A stretch of 64,000 bases of DNA from Motiliproteus coralliicola (lineage in GTDB: Bacteria; Pseudomonadota; Gammaproteobacteria; Pseudomonadales; Balneatricaceae), in the NCBI RefSeq assembly GCF_003345655.1, contig NZ_QQOH01000004.1, positions 62,001-126,000 on the forward strand, given 5' to 3'. The position numbers and the translations under genes are program-made. The notes under the pieces are model-generated. The model worked only from the letters and a program-made list of their open reading frames with translations, was not told the DNA's origin and ran no database searches. Each line of letters starts with the position of its first letter. Within the stretch, counting starts at the first letter, position 1. Of this stretch, positions 29,283 through 38,525 are shown one piece after another.

Positions 29283-30581
29283 ATGTCCGTCCGCCTGAGT
29301 GCTACCCGGGTTCTGACCGCCATCCTCAAGCATGACGGCTCCTTGGCAACCAGCTTGCCGGCCCAGCTCGAAAAACTTTCAGAAAGTGAGCATTCACTTC
29401 TTCGCCAGCTCTGCTATGGCAGTATGCGTTACTACCCGCAGCTGCAACTGCTGGCGGAGCAACTGATCTCGAAGCCGCTCAAGCGCAAAGATCTGGATGT
29501 CCAGGCCCTGGTACTGCTGGGACTCTATCAGCTGGCTTATCTGCGGATTCCGGCCCATGCCGCGATCAGCGAAACCGTGCAGGTGACCGCCAAGCTTAAA
29601 AAGCCTTGGGCGAAAGCCCTGGTGAACGGCGTATTGCGCAACTTCCAACGCCAGCAGGCCTCGCTGGAACAACAGCTGTCGGTGCGACAGGAGTACAGTC
29701 GCGCCCATCCCAAATGGTTGATCAAGGCACTACGCCAGGCCTGGCCGGAGCAGGCCAACGAGATCATGGCGCAGAATAACGCCCAGGCGCCGATGTCATT
29801 GCGGGTCAACCGGCTTCGGGGCAATCGCGACGACTACGCCCAACAGCTGCAGCAGGCCGGTATCGACTTTGAACTCTGTCGCTTCAGCAGTGACGGCATC
29901 ACCTTGGCGCAACCTCGGGACGTCAACCAGCTCCCGGGCTTTACCGAGGGTTTAGTCAGTGTTCAGGATGAGGCGGCGCAACTGGCCGCAGCATTGCTGG
30001 CACCGGAACCGGGTGAGCGGGTCCTCGATGCCTGTGCCGCCCCCGGCGGCAAGACCTGCCACCTGCTGGAGCAGCAACCCGACCTGGCCGGCTGTCTGGC
30101 CCTGGATATGAGCGAGCTGCGATTGGGCCGGGTTCGTCAGAACCTGGACCGCTTGGCTCTGGATTGTGAACTACTGTGTGCCGATGCGGCAGCGTCCGAT
30201 TGGTGGGATGGACAGCCTTTTGATCGCATCCTGCTTGACGCCCCTTGTTCGGCCAGCGGTGTTATTCGCCGCAATCCGGACATAAAATACCTGCGCCAGG
30301 CCGAGGATATCGCTACACTGGCGCACCTGCAGGGCCAGATCCTTCGTAATCTGTGGCCGATGCTCAAACCCGGTGGCCGATTGCTCTACGCAACCTGCTC
30401 GGTACTGCCACAGGAAAATGCCGAGCAGATCAGCGGTTTTATCGCCGACCAGGCCGATGCCCGAGAGCTGACCCTGGAAGCGAACTGGGGTATCGCATGT
30501 AGCGCCGGGAGACAACTGTTTCCCCAGCCCGACGGCCACGACGGCTTCTACTATGCGTTGCTCGAGAAAACACCTGGGTAA
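29283..30581 (+). CDS. rsmB: 16S rRNA m5C967 methyltransferase
   Basis: A 432-residue enzyme with an N-terminal NusB-like RNA-binding domain (about 1-140) and a SAM-dependent methyltransferase domain. Visible: SAM site VLDACAAPGGKTCHLLE, the DAPCSASGVIRRNPDIK motif IV cysteine, and the catalytic motif VI cysteine in YATCSVLPQENAEQI. It methylates C967 of 16S rRNA in the small subunit. It follows fmt by 14 bp, the usual order. Confidence 0.97.
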   Translation: MSVRLSATRVLTAILKHDGSLATSLPAQLEKLSESEHSLLRQLCYGSMRYYPQLQLLAEQLISKPLKRKDLDVQALVLLGLYQLAYLRIPAHAAISETVQVTAKLKKPWAKALVNGVLRNFQRQQASLEQQLSVRQEYSRAHPKWLIKALRQAWPEQANEIMAQNNAQAPMSLRVNRLRGNRDDYAQQLQQAGIDFELCRFSSDGITLAQPRDVNQLPGFTEGLVSVQDEAAQLAAALLAPEPGERVLDACAAPGGKTCHLLEQQPDLAGCLALDMSELRLGRVRQNLDRLALDCELLCADAAASDWWDGQPFDRILLDAPCSASGVIRRNPDIKYLRQAEDIATLAHLQGQILRNLWPMLKPGGRLLYATCSVLPQENAEQISGFIADQADARELTLEANWGIACSAGRQLFPQPDGHDGFYYALLEKTPG

Positions 30582-30638
30582 CAGGACCATGAATTTTCAG
30601 TTAGCTGCGGTACCGATGTCAGGGACATTCTCGGAACG

Positions 30639-32015
30639 ATGAAAATCATAATTCTCGGTGCCGGCCAGGTCGGCGCCACCTTGGCCGAAAACCTCGCCAA
30701 CGAAGCCAACGACATCACGGTCATCGATACCAACGGTGCCCGCCTGCGCGAACTGCAGGACCGCCTCGATATCCGAACCATCGAAGGCGAGGGCGCATCC
30801 CCCAGAATTTTGGAGCAGGCCGGCGGTGAAGACGCCGACATGCTGATCGCGGTCACCAACTCGGACCCGGTCAATATGATCGCCTGCCAGGTCGCCCATT
30901 CGGTGTTCCACACCCCAACCCGAATCGGACGAATCCGTGGCCACGACTTCCTGTCCGAAAAGAAGCGTCTGTTCAGCGAAAAAGCAATTCCGATCAATGT
31001 CCTGATCAGCCCGGAACAACTGGTTACCCGCCATGTGAAGCGACTGATCGAACACCCCGGGGCACTGCAGGTGCTCGACTTCGCCGAAGGCAAGGCCCAA
31101 TTGGTGGCGGTCAAGGCCTTCTACGGTGGACCGTTGGTGGGCCATGAGATCTCCTTCCTGCGCTCCCATATGCCCAATGTCGATACTCGGGTGGCGGCGA
31201 TCTTCCGTCGCGGCAGCCCGATCATCCCCCAGGGCGACACCATCATCGAAGCCGACGACGAGGTGTTCTTCATCGCCGCCCGTAAGGATATCCGCTCGGT
31301 GATGAGCGAACTTCGACGCCTCGACAATCCGTACAAGCGGATCATCATCGCCGGCGGCGGCAATATCGGCGCCAACCTGGCCCGTGAGCTGGAACAGGAT
31401 TTCCAGGTCAAAATCATCGAGCGCAACATCGGCCGCTGTAACCACCTGGCCAACGAGCTGGACCGCACCATCGTGTTGCAGGGCAGCGCCTCGGATCAGG
31501 AGTTGCTGCTGGAGGAGAACATCGAAGGCACCGATGTATTCTGCGCCCTGACCAACGACGACGAAGCCAACATCATGGCCTCGATGCTGGCCAAGCGGCT
31601 CGGCGCCCGTACCGTGATGACACTGATCAATAACCCCGCCTATGTCGACCTGGTCCAGGGTGGGGTGATCGATATTGCGATCTCGCCGCAACAAGCCACC
31701 ATCGGCAGCCTGCTAACCCACGTAAGGCGCGGAGACGTAGTAAACGTTCACTCACTACGTCGAGGAGCGGCCGAAGCGATGGAAGCGATCGCCCACGGCG
31801 ATAGTCGCAGCTCCAAGGTGGTCGGCAAGGCGATCGAGGATATCGACCTGCCCAGCGGAACCACCATCGGTGCCATTGTCCGTAACGACGAGGTGCTGAT
31901 CGCCCATGACGATGTGGTGGTCCAAAACGGCGACCACGTGATTCTGTTCCTGGTCGACAAGCGCAAGATCACCGAGGTCGAGCGACTGTTCCAGGTCGGC
32001 TTGACCTTCTTCTAG
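30639..32015 (+). CDS. trkA: Trk potassium uptake regulatory protein
   Basis: A 458-residue cytoplasmic NAD-binding regulator of the TrkH channel. It has two tandem RCK modules: Rossmann fold [13 protein letters not shown] at residue 7 with its TrkA_C domain, and a second [14 protein letters not shown] near 238 with a second TrkA_C. Nucleotide binding at the ring sets K+ uptake. The channel gene follows 9 bp downstream. Confidence 0.97.
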   Translation: MKIIILGAGQVGATLAENLANEANDITVIDTNGARLRELQDRLDIRTIEGEGASPRILEQAGGEDADMLIAVTNSDPVNMIACQVAHSVFHTPTRIGRIRGHDFLSEKKRLFSEKAIPINVLISPEQLVTRHVKRLIEHPGALQVLDFAEGKAQLVAVKAFYGGPLVGHEISFLRSHMPNVDTRVAAIFRRGSPIIPQGDTIIEADDEVFFIAARKDIRSVMSELRRLDNPYKRIIIAGGGNIGANLARELEQDFQVKIIERNIGRCNHLANELDRTIVLQGSASDQELLLEENIEGTDVFCALTNDDEANIMASMLAKRLGARTVMTLINNPAYVDLVQGGVIDIAISPQQATIGSLLTHVRRGDVVNVHSLRRGAAEAMEAIAHGDSRSSKVVGKAIEDIDLPSGTTIGAIVRNDEVLIAHDDVVVQNGDHVILFLVDKRKITEVERLFQVGLTFF

Positions 32016-32024
32016 GGCCTGACG

Positions 32025-33473
32025 ATGCACTTCCGTGTAATTCTCCGCATCCTTGGCATCCTGATGATGGTGTTCAGCTTCAGCATGGTGCCACCGGCAC
32101 TGGTGTCGTGGCTCTACGATGACGGCTCGATGAACGCCTTTCTGGTTGCCTTCGGGATTACCTTTGCGACCGGTTTGATCACCTGGATGCCGGTCTATCG
32201 GGTCCGCCAGGATCTACGCACCCGTGACGGCTTTCTGATCACCGTGCTGTTCTGGACCGTTCTGGGTCTGTTCGGTTCGATCCCATTGATGCTGGCCGAA
32301 ACACCGCACCTGTCGGTAGTCGATGCGGTGTTCGAATCGCTGTCGGGACTAACCACCACCGGTGCCACGGTAATCACCGGTATCGATCATCTACCGGCCT
32401 CGATCCTGTGGTATCGCCAACAGCTGCAGTGGTTCGGCGGCATGGGGATCATCGTACTGGCCGTGGCGATCCTGCCGATGCTGGGAATCGGGGGGATGCA
32501 GCTGTACCGGGCCGAAACCCCGGGTCCGGTAAAGGACTCCAAACTGACCCCACGTATTACCGAAACCGCCAAGGCGCTTTGGTATATCTACCTGTCGCTG
32601 ACCATCGCCTGCGCGCTGGGTTACTGGGCCGCCGGCATGAGCGCATTCGACGCCATCTGTCACAGTTTCTCCACCGTCGCCATCGGCGGCTTCTCGACCC
32701 ATGACGCCAGTATTGGCTATTTCGACAACCCGATGATCGAAGCGATCGCGATCTTCTTTATGGTGATCTCGGCGGTTAACTTCGCGCTCCATTTCAGCGC
32801 CTGGAAACAGAAGAGCCTGAGCCACTACTGGCAGGATCCCGAGTTCCGTTTCTATGTCAGCCTGCTGCTGGGTATTACCGCTTTCTGCGCCCTGGTGCTG
32901 CATGTGACCGGCACCATCGAGGGACTCGAAGCGGTTCGCAATGCGTTGTTTGAAGTGGTATCGATTGCCACCACCACCGGATACGCCACCGCCGATTTTG
33001 CCCAATGGCCGACCATGCTGCCGTTCCTGCTGTTTATCGCGGCCTTCGCCGGCGGCTGTGCCGGCTCGACCGGTGGCGGCATGAAGGTGATCCGGATCCT
33101 GATCATCCTGAAACAAGGGATGCGCGAAGTCACCCGGCTGCTGCATCCCAGCGCCGTGATGCCGATCAAGCTGGGTAATCGGGCCATCTCCGACCGGGTT
33201 GCCGAAGCGGTCTGGGGCTTCTTCTCGGTCTACCTGATCGTATTCGTGATCATGCTGATCGCGCTGTTGGGTACCGGCCTGGATCAGGTCACGGCCTGGA
33301 CCGCCGTCGGCGCCACCCTCAACAACCTGGGTCCGGGTCTGGGTGATGTCGCCGCCCATTACGGCGATCTGAACGACTCCGCCAAGTGGATTCTGTGCTT
33401 CTCGATGCTGCTGGGCCGACTCGAGGTATTCACCCTGTTGGTACTGTTTACCCCGGCTTTCTGGCGTCGCTGA
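32025..33473 (+). CDS. trkH: Trk potassium uptake channel
   Basis: A 482-residue inner-membrane protein of the TrkH/TrkG/KtrB family with about ten membrane helices and four P-loop repeats; selectivity-like segments include SLSGLTTTGATV near residue 107, STVAIGGFSTHD, VSIATTTGYAT near 318 and NNLGPGLG. It forms the K+ pore regulated by TrkA. Confidence 0.96.
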   Translation: MHFRVILRILGILMMVFSFSMVPPALVSWLYDDGSMNAFLVAFGITFATGLITWMPVYRVRQDLRTRDGFLITVLFWTVLGLFGSIPLMLAETPHLSVVDAVFESLSGLTTTGATVITGIDHLPASILWYRQQLQWFGGMGIIVLAVAILPMLGIGGMQLYRAETPGPVKDSKLTPRITETAKALWYIYLSLTIACALGYWAAGMSAFDAICHSFSTVAIGGFSTHDASIGYFDNPMIEAIAIFFMVISAVNFALHFSAWKQKSLSHYWQDPEFRFYVSLLLGITAFCALVLHVTGTIEGLEAVRNALFEVVSIATTTGYATADFAQWPTMLPFLLFIAAFAGGCAGSTGGGMKVIRILIILKQGMREVTRLLHPSAVMPIKLGNRAISDRVAEAVWGFFSVYLIVFVIMLIALLGTGLDQVTAWTAVGATLNNLGPGLGDVAAHYGDLNDSAKWILCFSMLLGRLEVFTLLVLFTPAFWRR

Positions 33474-33485
33474 TTAGGTATTCCC

Positions 33486-33962
33486 ATGACTCCCGCCGTC
33501 AACTGCGCCAAGAAAGCCAAGATCAGCTTCCGCACCCATAGCTACCAACACGACCCCAATACCGCGTCCTATGGCGACGAAGCGGCCCAGGCACTGGGGA
33601 TCGATCCACAGCGGGTGTTCAAGACTTTGCTGGTCAGCCTGGATGGGAACCCGAAGAAGCTGGCGGTCGGCGTGGTGCCCGTTTCCGGCAGTCTCGACCT
33701 GAAAGCGATCGGCACCTGCCTGAAAAGCAAAAAAGTCGCCATGGCCGACCCGGCCGAAGCACAACGTGCCACCGGTTATCTGCTCGGTGGTATCAGCCCG
33801 TTGGGGCAGAAAAAGCGACTACCGTTGATCCTGGATCAGAGTGCCAAGTCACTCGAAACCATCCACGTCAGCGGCGGCAAACGTGGTCTGGAGATCGAGT
33901 TGGCCCCCGCCGATCTATTACGCCTGACCGGTGGTCAGTACGGAGATATCGGCCGTGGCTGA
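33486..33962 (+). CDS. ybaK: Cys-tRNA(Pro) deacylase YbaK
   Basis: A 158-residue trans-editing protein that hydrolyses Cys wrongly attached to tRNA-Pro. Family blocks: EAAQALGIDPQRVFKTLLVS, the lysine in GVVPVSGSLDLKAI, GYLLGGISPLGQKKRLP and the C-terminal RGLEIELAPADLLRLT. The length is typical. It follows trkH by 12 bp and overlaps the start of the next gene. Confidence 0.95.
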   Translation: MTPAVNCAKKAKISFRTHSYQHDPNTASYGDEAAQALGIDPQRVFKTLLVSLDGNPKKLAVGVVPVSGSLDLKAIGTCLKSKKVAMADPAEAQRATGYLLGGISPLGQKKRLPLILDQSAKSLETIHVSGGKRGLEIELAPADLLRLTGGQYGDIGRG

Positions 33963-34539
33963 GGACAACCACCCGCAGCAGCAGAAATGGAACCGTCGTT
34001 ATGCCGAGGCAGGCCAACCCAACCAGGCCGCCCAGGTGTTACTCGAAAACCGCCATCTGCTACCCAGCCAGGGAACAGCCCTGGAACTGGCCGCCGGCCT
34101 AGGGGGCAACGCGCTGCTACTGGCCCGTCACGGATTACGGACCCAGGCCTGGGACCTGTCTGATGTGGCGATGTCCAAACTGCAGCGCTTCGCCGATGCC
34201 GAGCAACTGCCGTTACAGGCGCACTGTGTCGATCTGGAGCAACAGCCTCTGCCCGAAGCCGCTTTCGATCTGATCTGTGTCAGCGCCTTTCTGGACCGCA
34301 CATTGTGTGCCTCCATCAGCACTGCGCTCAAACCCGGTGGGTTGCTGTTCTACCAGACCTTCACCCAGGCCAAGGTACGCCCGGGTGGCCCCAGTAATCC
34401 GGATTTTTTGCTAAAACCGGGTGAACTACTTCAGCTGTTTTCCCAATTGCAGCCGCTGGTCTACCGGGAAGAGAGCGATTGTGGCGAGCTGGATCAGGGC
34501 CTACGTAACCAGGCCTATCTGATTGCTCGTCGCAGCTAG
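33955..34539 (+). CDS. Class I SAM-dependent methyltransferase
   Basis: A 194-residue protein of the Methyltransf_25/TehB-like group. SAM-binding motif I is LELAAGLGGNALLLARHG (about residue 41), with acidic motif II in AWDLSDVAM and motif post-I in FDLICVSAFLD. The GTG at 33955 is chosen because CGGAGA precedes it and it gives the family-like start AEDNHPQQQKWNRRYAEAG; the frame is open further upstream inside ybaK. It overlaps ybaK by 8 bp. The substrate is unknown; relatives are annotated as tellurite or thiol methyltransferases. Confidence 0.8.
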   Translation: MAEDNHPQQQKWNRRYAEAGQPNQAAQVLLENRHLLPSQGTALELAAGLGGNALLLARHGLRTQAWDLSDVAMSKLQRFADAEQLPLQAHCVDLEQQPLPEAAFDLICVSAFLDRTLCASISTALKPGGLLFYQTFTQAKVRPGGPSNPDFLLKPGELLQLFSQLQPLVYREESDCGELDQGLRNQAYLIARRS

Positions 34540-34632
34540 GCCCTTTTAGGCTACCGCCAACCCAGGCTGCTGCATCGCCGCACCACCACAAAACGGCACA
34601 AAATCGTTGGCTGTTTTAGTCCCTGCCACAAC

Positions 34633-34662
34633 TTACCCACAACCGTTCACAGCTTACCCACA
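34633..34662 (+). promoter_or_regulatory. Pair of DnaA-box-like sites upstream of glyQS
   Basis: TTACCCACA occurs at 34633-34641 and again at 34654-34662, spaced 21 bp (two helical turns). Each differs by one base from the DnaA box TTATCCACA. They lie just over 50 bp before the glyQS -10. Control by DnaA is a guess from sequence alone. Confidence 0.4.
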
Positions 34663-34715
34663 GATTTGGACTGCTATTGCCCGCCCATTTGCGCCCCATT
34701 CACCAGCGCTTGATG

Positions 34716-34721
34716 TATAAT
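34716..34721 (+). promoter_or_regulatory. Probable -10 element of glyQS promoter
   Basis: A perfect TATAAT followed by GC-rich GCCGGGC (a discriminator of the kind seen in growth-controlled promoters). I see no good -35 at the normal distance; TTGCGC is 21 bp upstream. The glyQ leader would be about 110 nt. Confidence 0.5.
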
Positions 34722-34835
34722 GCCGGGCTTTGATTGACGGGGCCTGCAGCCGGATTCTCGAGGGTCCAGCCCGGACGAGTTTGAAACCCTGCAGACCTGA
34801 CCTGTACAAATACCGACCAAGGTGGTGAACAAATC

Positions 34836-35783
34836 GTGACTGAGACGATGAAAGCCGACGTCAGTACCTTTCAGGGACTGATTCTGGCACTGCAACAGTA
34901 CTGGGCCGAACAGGGCTGCGTGATCATCCAACCGCTGGATATGGAAGTGGGCGCGGGGACTTTCCACCCGGCCACGACGCTGCGTGCCGTCGGCCCGGAG
35001 AACTGGAACGCCGCCTATGTCCAGCCCTGCCGCCGGCCGACCGATGGCCGCTACGGCGAAAACCCCAACCGCCTGCAGCACTACTACCAGTTCCAGGTCG
35101 TGATGAAGCCGTCCCCGGATAACATCCAGCAGCTCTATCTCGACTCACTGAAGGCCCTGGGGATCGATCCGGCCATCCACGACATCCGCTTTGTCGAGGA
35201 TAACTGGGAATCTCCGACCCTGGGTGCCTGGGGCCTGGGTTGGGAAGTTTGGCTCAACGGCATGGAGGTGACCCAGTTCACCTACTTCCAGCAGGTCGGC
35301 GGACTGGAGTGTTTCCCGGTCACCGGTGAAATCACTTACGGTCTGGAACGGATCGCCATGTATCTGCAGGGCGTCAACAGCATCTACGACCTGGTCTGGA
35401 CTGAAGGCCCGCAAGGCAAGGTTACTTACGGCGACGTGTTCCACCAAAACGAGGTGGAGATGTCGACCTACAACTTTGAAGAGGCCGATGTCGACTTCCT
35501 GTTCCAATGTTTCGACAACTACGAAAGCGAGTCCAAGCGCCTAGTCGAGAAAGGGCTGGCACTGCCGGCTTACGAAATGGTGATGAAGGCGTCCCATACC
35601 TTCAACCTGCTCGATGCCCGTCATGCGATCTCGGTTACCGAGCGTCAGCGTTACATCCTGCGGGTCCGTTCGCTGGCACGCGCGGTCTGCGAAACCTATT
35701 ACGAAACCCGCAAGGAGAAAGGCTTCCCATTGGCCGATGAAGCCCTGCGTAAAGAGTTACTGGCTACAGGGGAGGAAGCGTGA
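34836..35783 (+). CDS. glyQ: Glycine-tRNA ligase alpha subunit
   Basis: A 315-residue catalytic subunit of the bacterial alpha2beta2 glycyl-tRNA synthetase. Family blocks are strong: [16 protein letters not shown] at the N-terminus, [20 protein letters not shown], the class II motif region [12 protein letters not shown] and [20 protein letters not shown]. The start may be GTG at 34836 or ATG at 34848. It overlaps glyS by one base. Confidence 0.97.
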   Translation: MTETMKADVSTFQGLILALQQYWAEQGCVIIQPLDMEVGAGTFHPATTLRAVGPENWNAAYVQPCRRPTDGRYGENPNRLQHYYQFQVVMKPSPDNIQQLYLDSLKALGIDPAIHDIRFVEDNWESPTLGAWGLGWEVWLNGMEVTQFTYFQQVGGLECFPVTGEITYGLERIAMYLQGVNSIYDLVWTEGPQGKVTYGDVFHQNEVEMSTYNFEEADVDFLFQCFDNYESESKRLVEKGLALPAYEMVMKASHTFNLLDARHAISVTERQRYILRVRSLARAVCETYYETRKEKGFPLADEALRKELLATGEEA

Positions 35784-37834
35784 TGTCTGCACAGAGCCAT
35801 GATTTTCTGGTTGAGATCGGCACCGAAGAGCTGCCTCCGAAAGCGCTGAAGTCACTCTCCGAAGCCTTTGGCAACGGTATTGAAGCCGGCTTGAAAGAAG
35901 CTGGTTTGAAGCATCAGGGCGTCAAACTGTTTGCTTCTCCCCGCCGACTGGCGGTATTGGTTACCGAGCTGGACGCCGCCCAGGCAGATCGTCAGATTGA
36001 GAAGCGTGGGCCGTCCGTTAAAGCCCCGGAGCAGGCCGTCGCCGGTTTCGCCCGCTCCTGCGGTGTGGCCGTCGATCAACTGGAAACCCTGGATACCGAC
36101 AAGGGCCAGTACTACCTGTTCCGCTCCGAGCAAGCCGGCCAACCAGCCACCGCGCTGTTGCCCGAGATTGTCAGCCAGTCGCTGAGCAAGCTGCCGATTC
36201 CGAAGCGGATGCGCTGGGGCAGCAGCCGGATCGAGTTCGTCCGTCCGGTTCACTGGTGCTTGATGCTGTTGGGCGATGAAGTGGTCGATGCAGAGATTCT
36301 GGGTCACAAGGCGGGTCGCCAGACCCACGGCCACCGCTTCCACTACAACCAGCCGATCGACGTGATGGCACCCTCCGAATACGCCGGGCTGCTGCAGGAT
36401 ACCGGTCATGTCATGCCCGACTTCGATGAGCGTCGCGCCATGATCGCCAAGCAGGTAGAACTGACTGCCGCCAACCTAGGCGCCAAAGCGGTGATCGATC
36501 CGGCCCTGCTGGACGAAGTCACCGCCCTGGTAGAATGGCCGGTGGCGCTGGCAGGTCGATTCGAGGAACGCTTCCTGGATGTGCCCGCCGAAGCATTGAT
36601 CTCGTCGATGAAAGAGCACCAGAAATACTTCCATGTGGTCGACAACGAAGGTCAGATCCAGCCGTACTTCATCACCCTGTCTAACATCATCAGCAAGGAC
36701 CCGCAGCAGGTAATCGCCGGTAACGAGAAGGTGATTCGTCCACGCCTGGCCGACGCCGCCTTCTTCTTCGAGACCGACAAGAAGCAGACGTTGGAGTCTC
36801 GAATCGAGAAGCTCAAGCCGATCGTATTCCAGGCCGAGTTGGGTACCGTCTACGAGAAGGTTCAGCGGGTCAGCGCCCTGGCCACCGTGATCGCCGATCA
36901 GATCGGTGGTAACAGCGACTGGGCCGCCCGTGCCGCCCAGTTGGCCAAGACCGACCTGGTCACCGAAATGGTACTGGAGTTCAGCGATCTGCAGGGCCTG
37001 ATGGGCTACTACTACGCCCTCAACGACGGTGAGCCGACCGAAGTTGCCGAAGCGATCAACGAGCAGTACCTGCCCAAGTTCGCCGGCGACAAACTGCCGC
37101 AGACGCGTACTGGTATCGCCCTGGCACTGGCCGATCGCCTCGACACCCTGGTCGGTCTGTTTGGTATCAACCAGCCGCCCACCGGCAGCAAGGACCCCTT
37201 CGCGCTCCGTCGTGCCACCATCGGCACCCTGCGTATTCTGGTCGAGCACAAGCTGGATCTGGACCTGCTGGAGCTATTGGCTCAAGCCGCCGATCGCTTC
37301 CCGTCACTGCCGGGTCGTGAGGGTCTGGAACAGCGGGTGCTGGAGTTTATGCTGGAACGTTTCCGCGCCTGGTACGCCGACGAAGGAGTACCGGCCGAGG
37401 TGTTCCTGTCGGTCATGGCACTACGCCCGAGCAAGCCGCTGGAGTTTGATCAGCGGGTACAGGCGGTCAACCACTTCCGTACCCTGGCTGGCGCCGATGC
37501 CCTGGCAGCAGCCAACAAGCGAGTCTCCAATATCCTTGACAAACAGGACGCTGGAGCGGCGAATGACGTCAATGAAGCTCTGCTAAGCGAAGCCGCCGAA
37601 CAGGCGTTGTACGCCGATCTGAGCGGTCTGAACAGCCGTATCGAAACCCTTAAGGCAGAAGCGGACTTCAAAGCCATTCTGGAGCAGCTGTCGACCCTGC
37701 AGGGAAGTGTTGATCGCTTCTTCGACGAGGTGATGGTGATGGCCGACGATGAAGCGGTTCGTACCAACCGGATCGCGCTACTGAACCAACTCCGCCAGCG
37801 CTTCCTGCTGGTTGCCGATATCTCGCTGCTGTAA
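35783..37834 (+). CDS. glyS: Glycine-tRNA ligase beta subunit
   Basis: A 683-residue tRNA-binding and editing-related subunit that pairs with GlyQ. It begins with the family N-terminus (DFLVEIGTEELPPKALK), has KRMRWGSSRIEFVRPVHW near residue 140, and ends in an anticodon-binding DALR-like domain. ATG at 35783 shares its A with the glyQ stop; a GTG three bases upstream is also in frame. A strong terminator follows. Confidence 0.97.
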   Translation: MSAQSHDFLVEIGTEELPPKALKSLSEAFGNGIEAGLKEAGLKHQGVKLFASPRRLAVLVTELDAAQADRQIEKRGPSVKAPEQAVAGFARSCGVAVDQLETLDTDKGQYYLFRSEQAGQPATALLPEIVSQSLSKLPIPKRMRWGSSRIEFVRPVHWCLMLLGDEVVDAEILGHKAGRQTHGHRFHYNQPIDVMAPSEYAGLLQDTGHVMPDFDERRAMIAKQVELTAANLGAKAVIDPALLDEVTALVEWPVALAGRFEERFLDVPAEALISSMKEHQKYFHVVDNEGQIQPYFITLSNIISKDPQQVIAGNEKVIRPRLADAAFFFETDKKQTLESRIEKLKPIVFQAELGTVYEKVQRVSALATVIADQIGGNSDWAARAAQLAKTDLVTEMVLEFSDLQGLMGYYYALNDGEPTEVAEAINEQYLPKFAGDKLPQTRTGIALALADRLDTLVGLFGINQPPTGSKDPFALRRATIGTLRILVEHKLDLDLLELLAQAADRFPSLPGREGLEQRVLEFMLERFRAWYADEGVPAEVFLSVMALRPSKPLEFDQRVQAVNHFRTLAGADALAAANKRVSNILDKQDAGAANDVNEALLSEAAEQALYADLSGLNSRIETLKAEADFKAILEQLSTLQGSVDRFFDEVMVMADDEAVRTNRIALLNQLRQRFLLVADISLL

Positions 37835-37858
37835 TCCAGTAGCGACTCTCAGCCCATC

Positions 37859-37889
37859 AAAACCGGTGCCTAAGAGCACCGGTTTTTTT
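37859..37889 (+). terminator. Intrinsic terminator after glyS
   Basis: AACCGGTGC (37861-37869) pairs with GCACCGGTT (37876-37884), followed by a T-run to 37889. It ends the glyQS transcript. Confidence 0.9.
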
Positions 37890-37903
37890 ATGCCTGCTGT
37901 CGC

Positions 37904-37909
37904 TATAAT
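37904..37909 (+). promoter_or_regulatory. Probable -10 of gmhB promoter
   Basis: A perfect TATAAT 60 bp before gmhB, just after the glyS terminator. No convincing -35 is seen; the proper place falls on the terminator T-run. Confidence 0.45.
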
Positions 37910-37969
37910 AGCCAGCCACCCACTTATCCAGCCAGGCCATCGACAGCCCGAGACAGGACCAATACCAGC

Positions 37970-38506
37970 ATGAATAAACTCGTTATCCTCGATCGTGACG
38001 GTGTCATCAACCAAGACTCCGATGCCTACGTGAAGTCGGTTGAAGAGTGGATCCCGATTCCGGGCAGCGCCGAGGCGATCGCCAGACTCTGCAAAGCCGG
38101 CTATCAGGTCGCCGTCGCTACCAACCAATCCGGTCTCGGCCGGGGCTATTTCAGCCAGTCTGATCTTGATGCCATGCACGCTAAAATGATCGACTTAATC
38201 GAGGCGGCCGGCGGAGAGCTAGCCGGTATTTTCTATTGCCCCCACACCCCAGAAGAGCACTGCGATTGCCGTAAGCCGCTACCGGGATTGATTCATCAAA
38301 TCGAACGCCATCTTGGCGTCAGTGCCGAGGGAGCCCTGATGGTCGGCGACAGTCTTCGAGACCTGCAAGCGGGTCAAGCCTGCGGCTGTCGCGCAGCATT
38401 GGTCCTAACCGGAAAGGGGCAGCGTACCCTGGATAAAGGTGAGGGACTCGAGCAGGCCAGTATCTACAAAGACCTCAAATCGTTGGTTAACGAACTGCTG
38501 AACTGA
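37970..38506 (+). CDS. gmhB: D-glycero-beta-D-manno-heptose 1,7-bisphosphate 7-phosphatase
   Basis: A 178-residue HAD phosphatase of LPS core heptose synthesis. The catalytic LDRDGVINQDS (residues 6-16), VATNQSGLGRGY, a zinc-binding CPHTPEEHCDC cluster near residue 89 and the acidic motif MVGDSLRDLQAG are present. It removes the 7-phosphate from heptose 1,7-bisphosphate. Its stop lies five bases before a parS site. Histidinol-phosphate phosphatase is a related alternative, but the zinc loop and context favour GmhB. Confidence 0.93.
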   Translation: MNKLVILDRDGVINQDSDAYVKSVEEWIPIPGSAEAIARLCKAGYQVAVATNQSGLGRGYFSQSDLDAMHAKMIDLIEAAGGELAGIFYCPHTPEEHCDCRKPLPGLIHQIERHLGVSAEGALMVGDSLRDLQAGQACGCRAALVLTGKGQRTLDKGEGLEQASIYKDLKSLVNELLN

Positions 38507-38509
38507 GCA

Positions 38510-38525
38510 GGTTTCACGTGAAACA
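38510..38525. other. parS: parS centromere site 1
   Basis: GGTTTCACGTGAAACA matches the bacterial parS consensus TGTTTCACGTGAAACA at 15 of 16 positions; the inner 14 bp are a perfect palindrome. ParB (gene at 60.8 kb) should bind here. The GTG start codon of the next gene lies in the centre of the site (38518-38520). Confidence 0.95.

Noticed and set aside
30597-31694. 365-codon minus-strand ORF opposite trkA
   Set aside because: Shadow of trkA; no ribosome site or recognisable domain.
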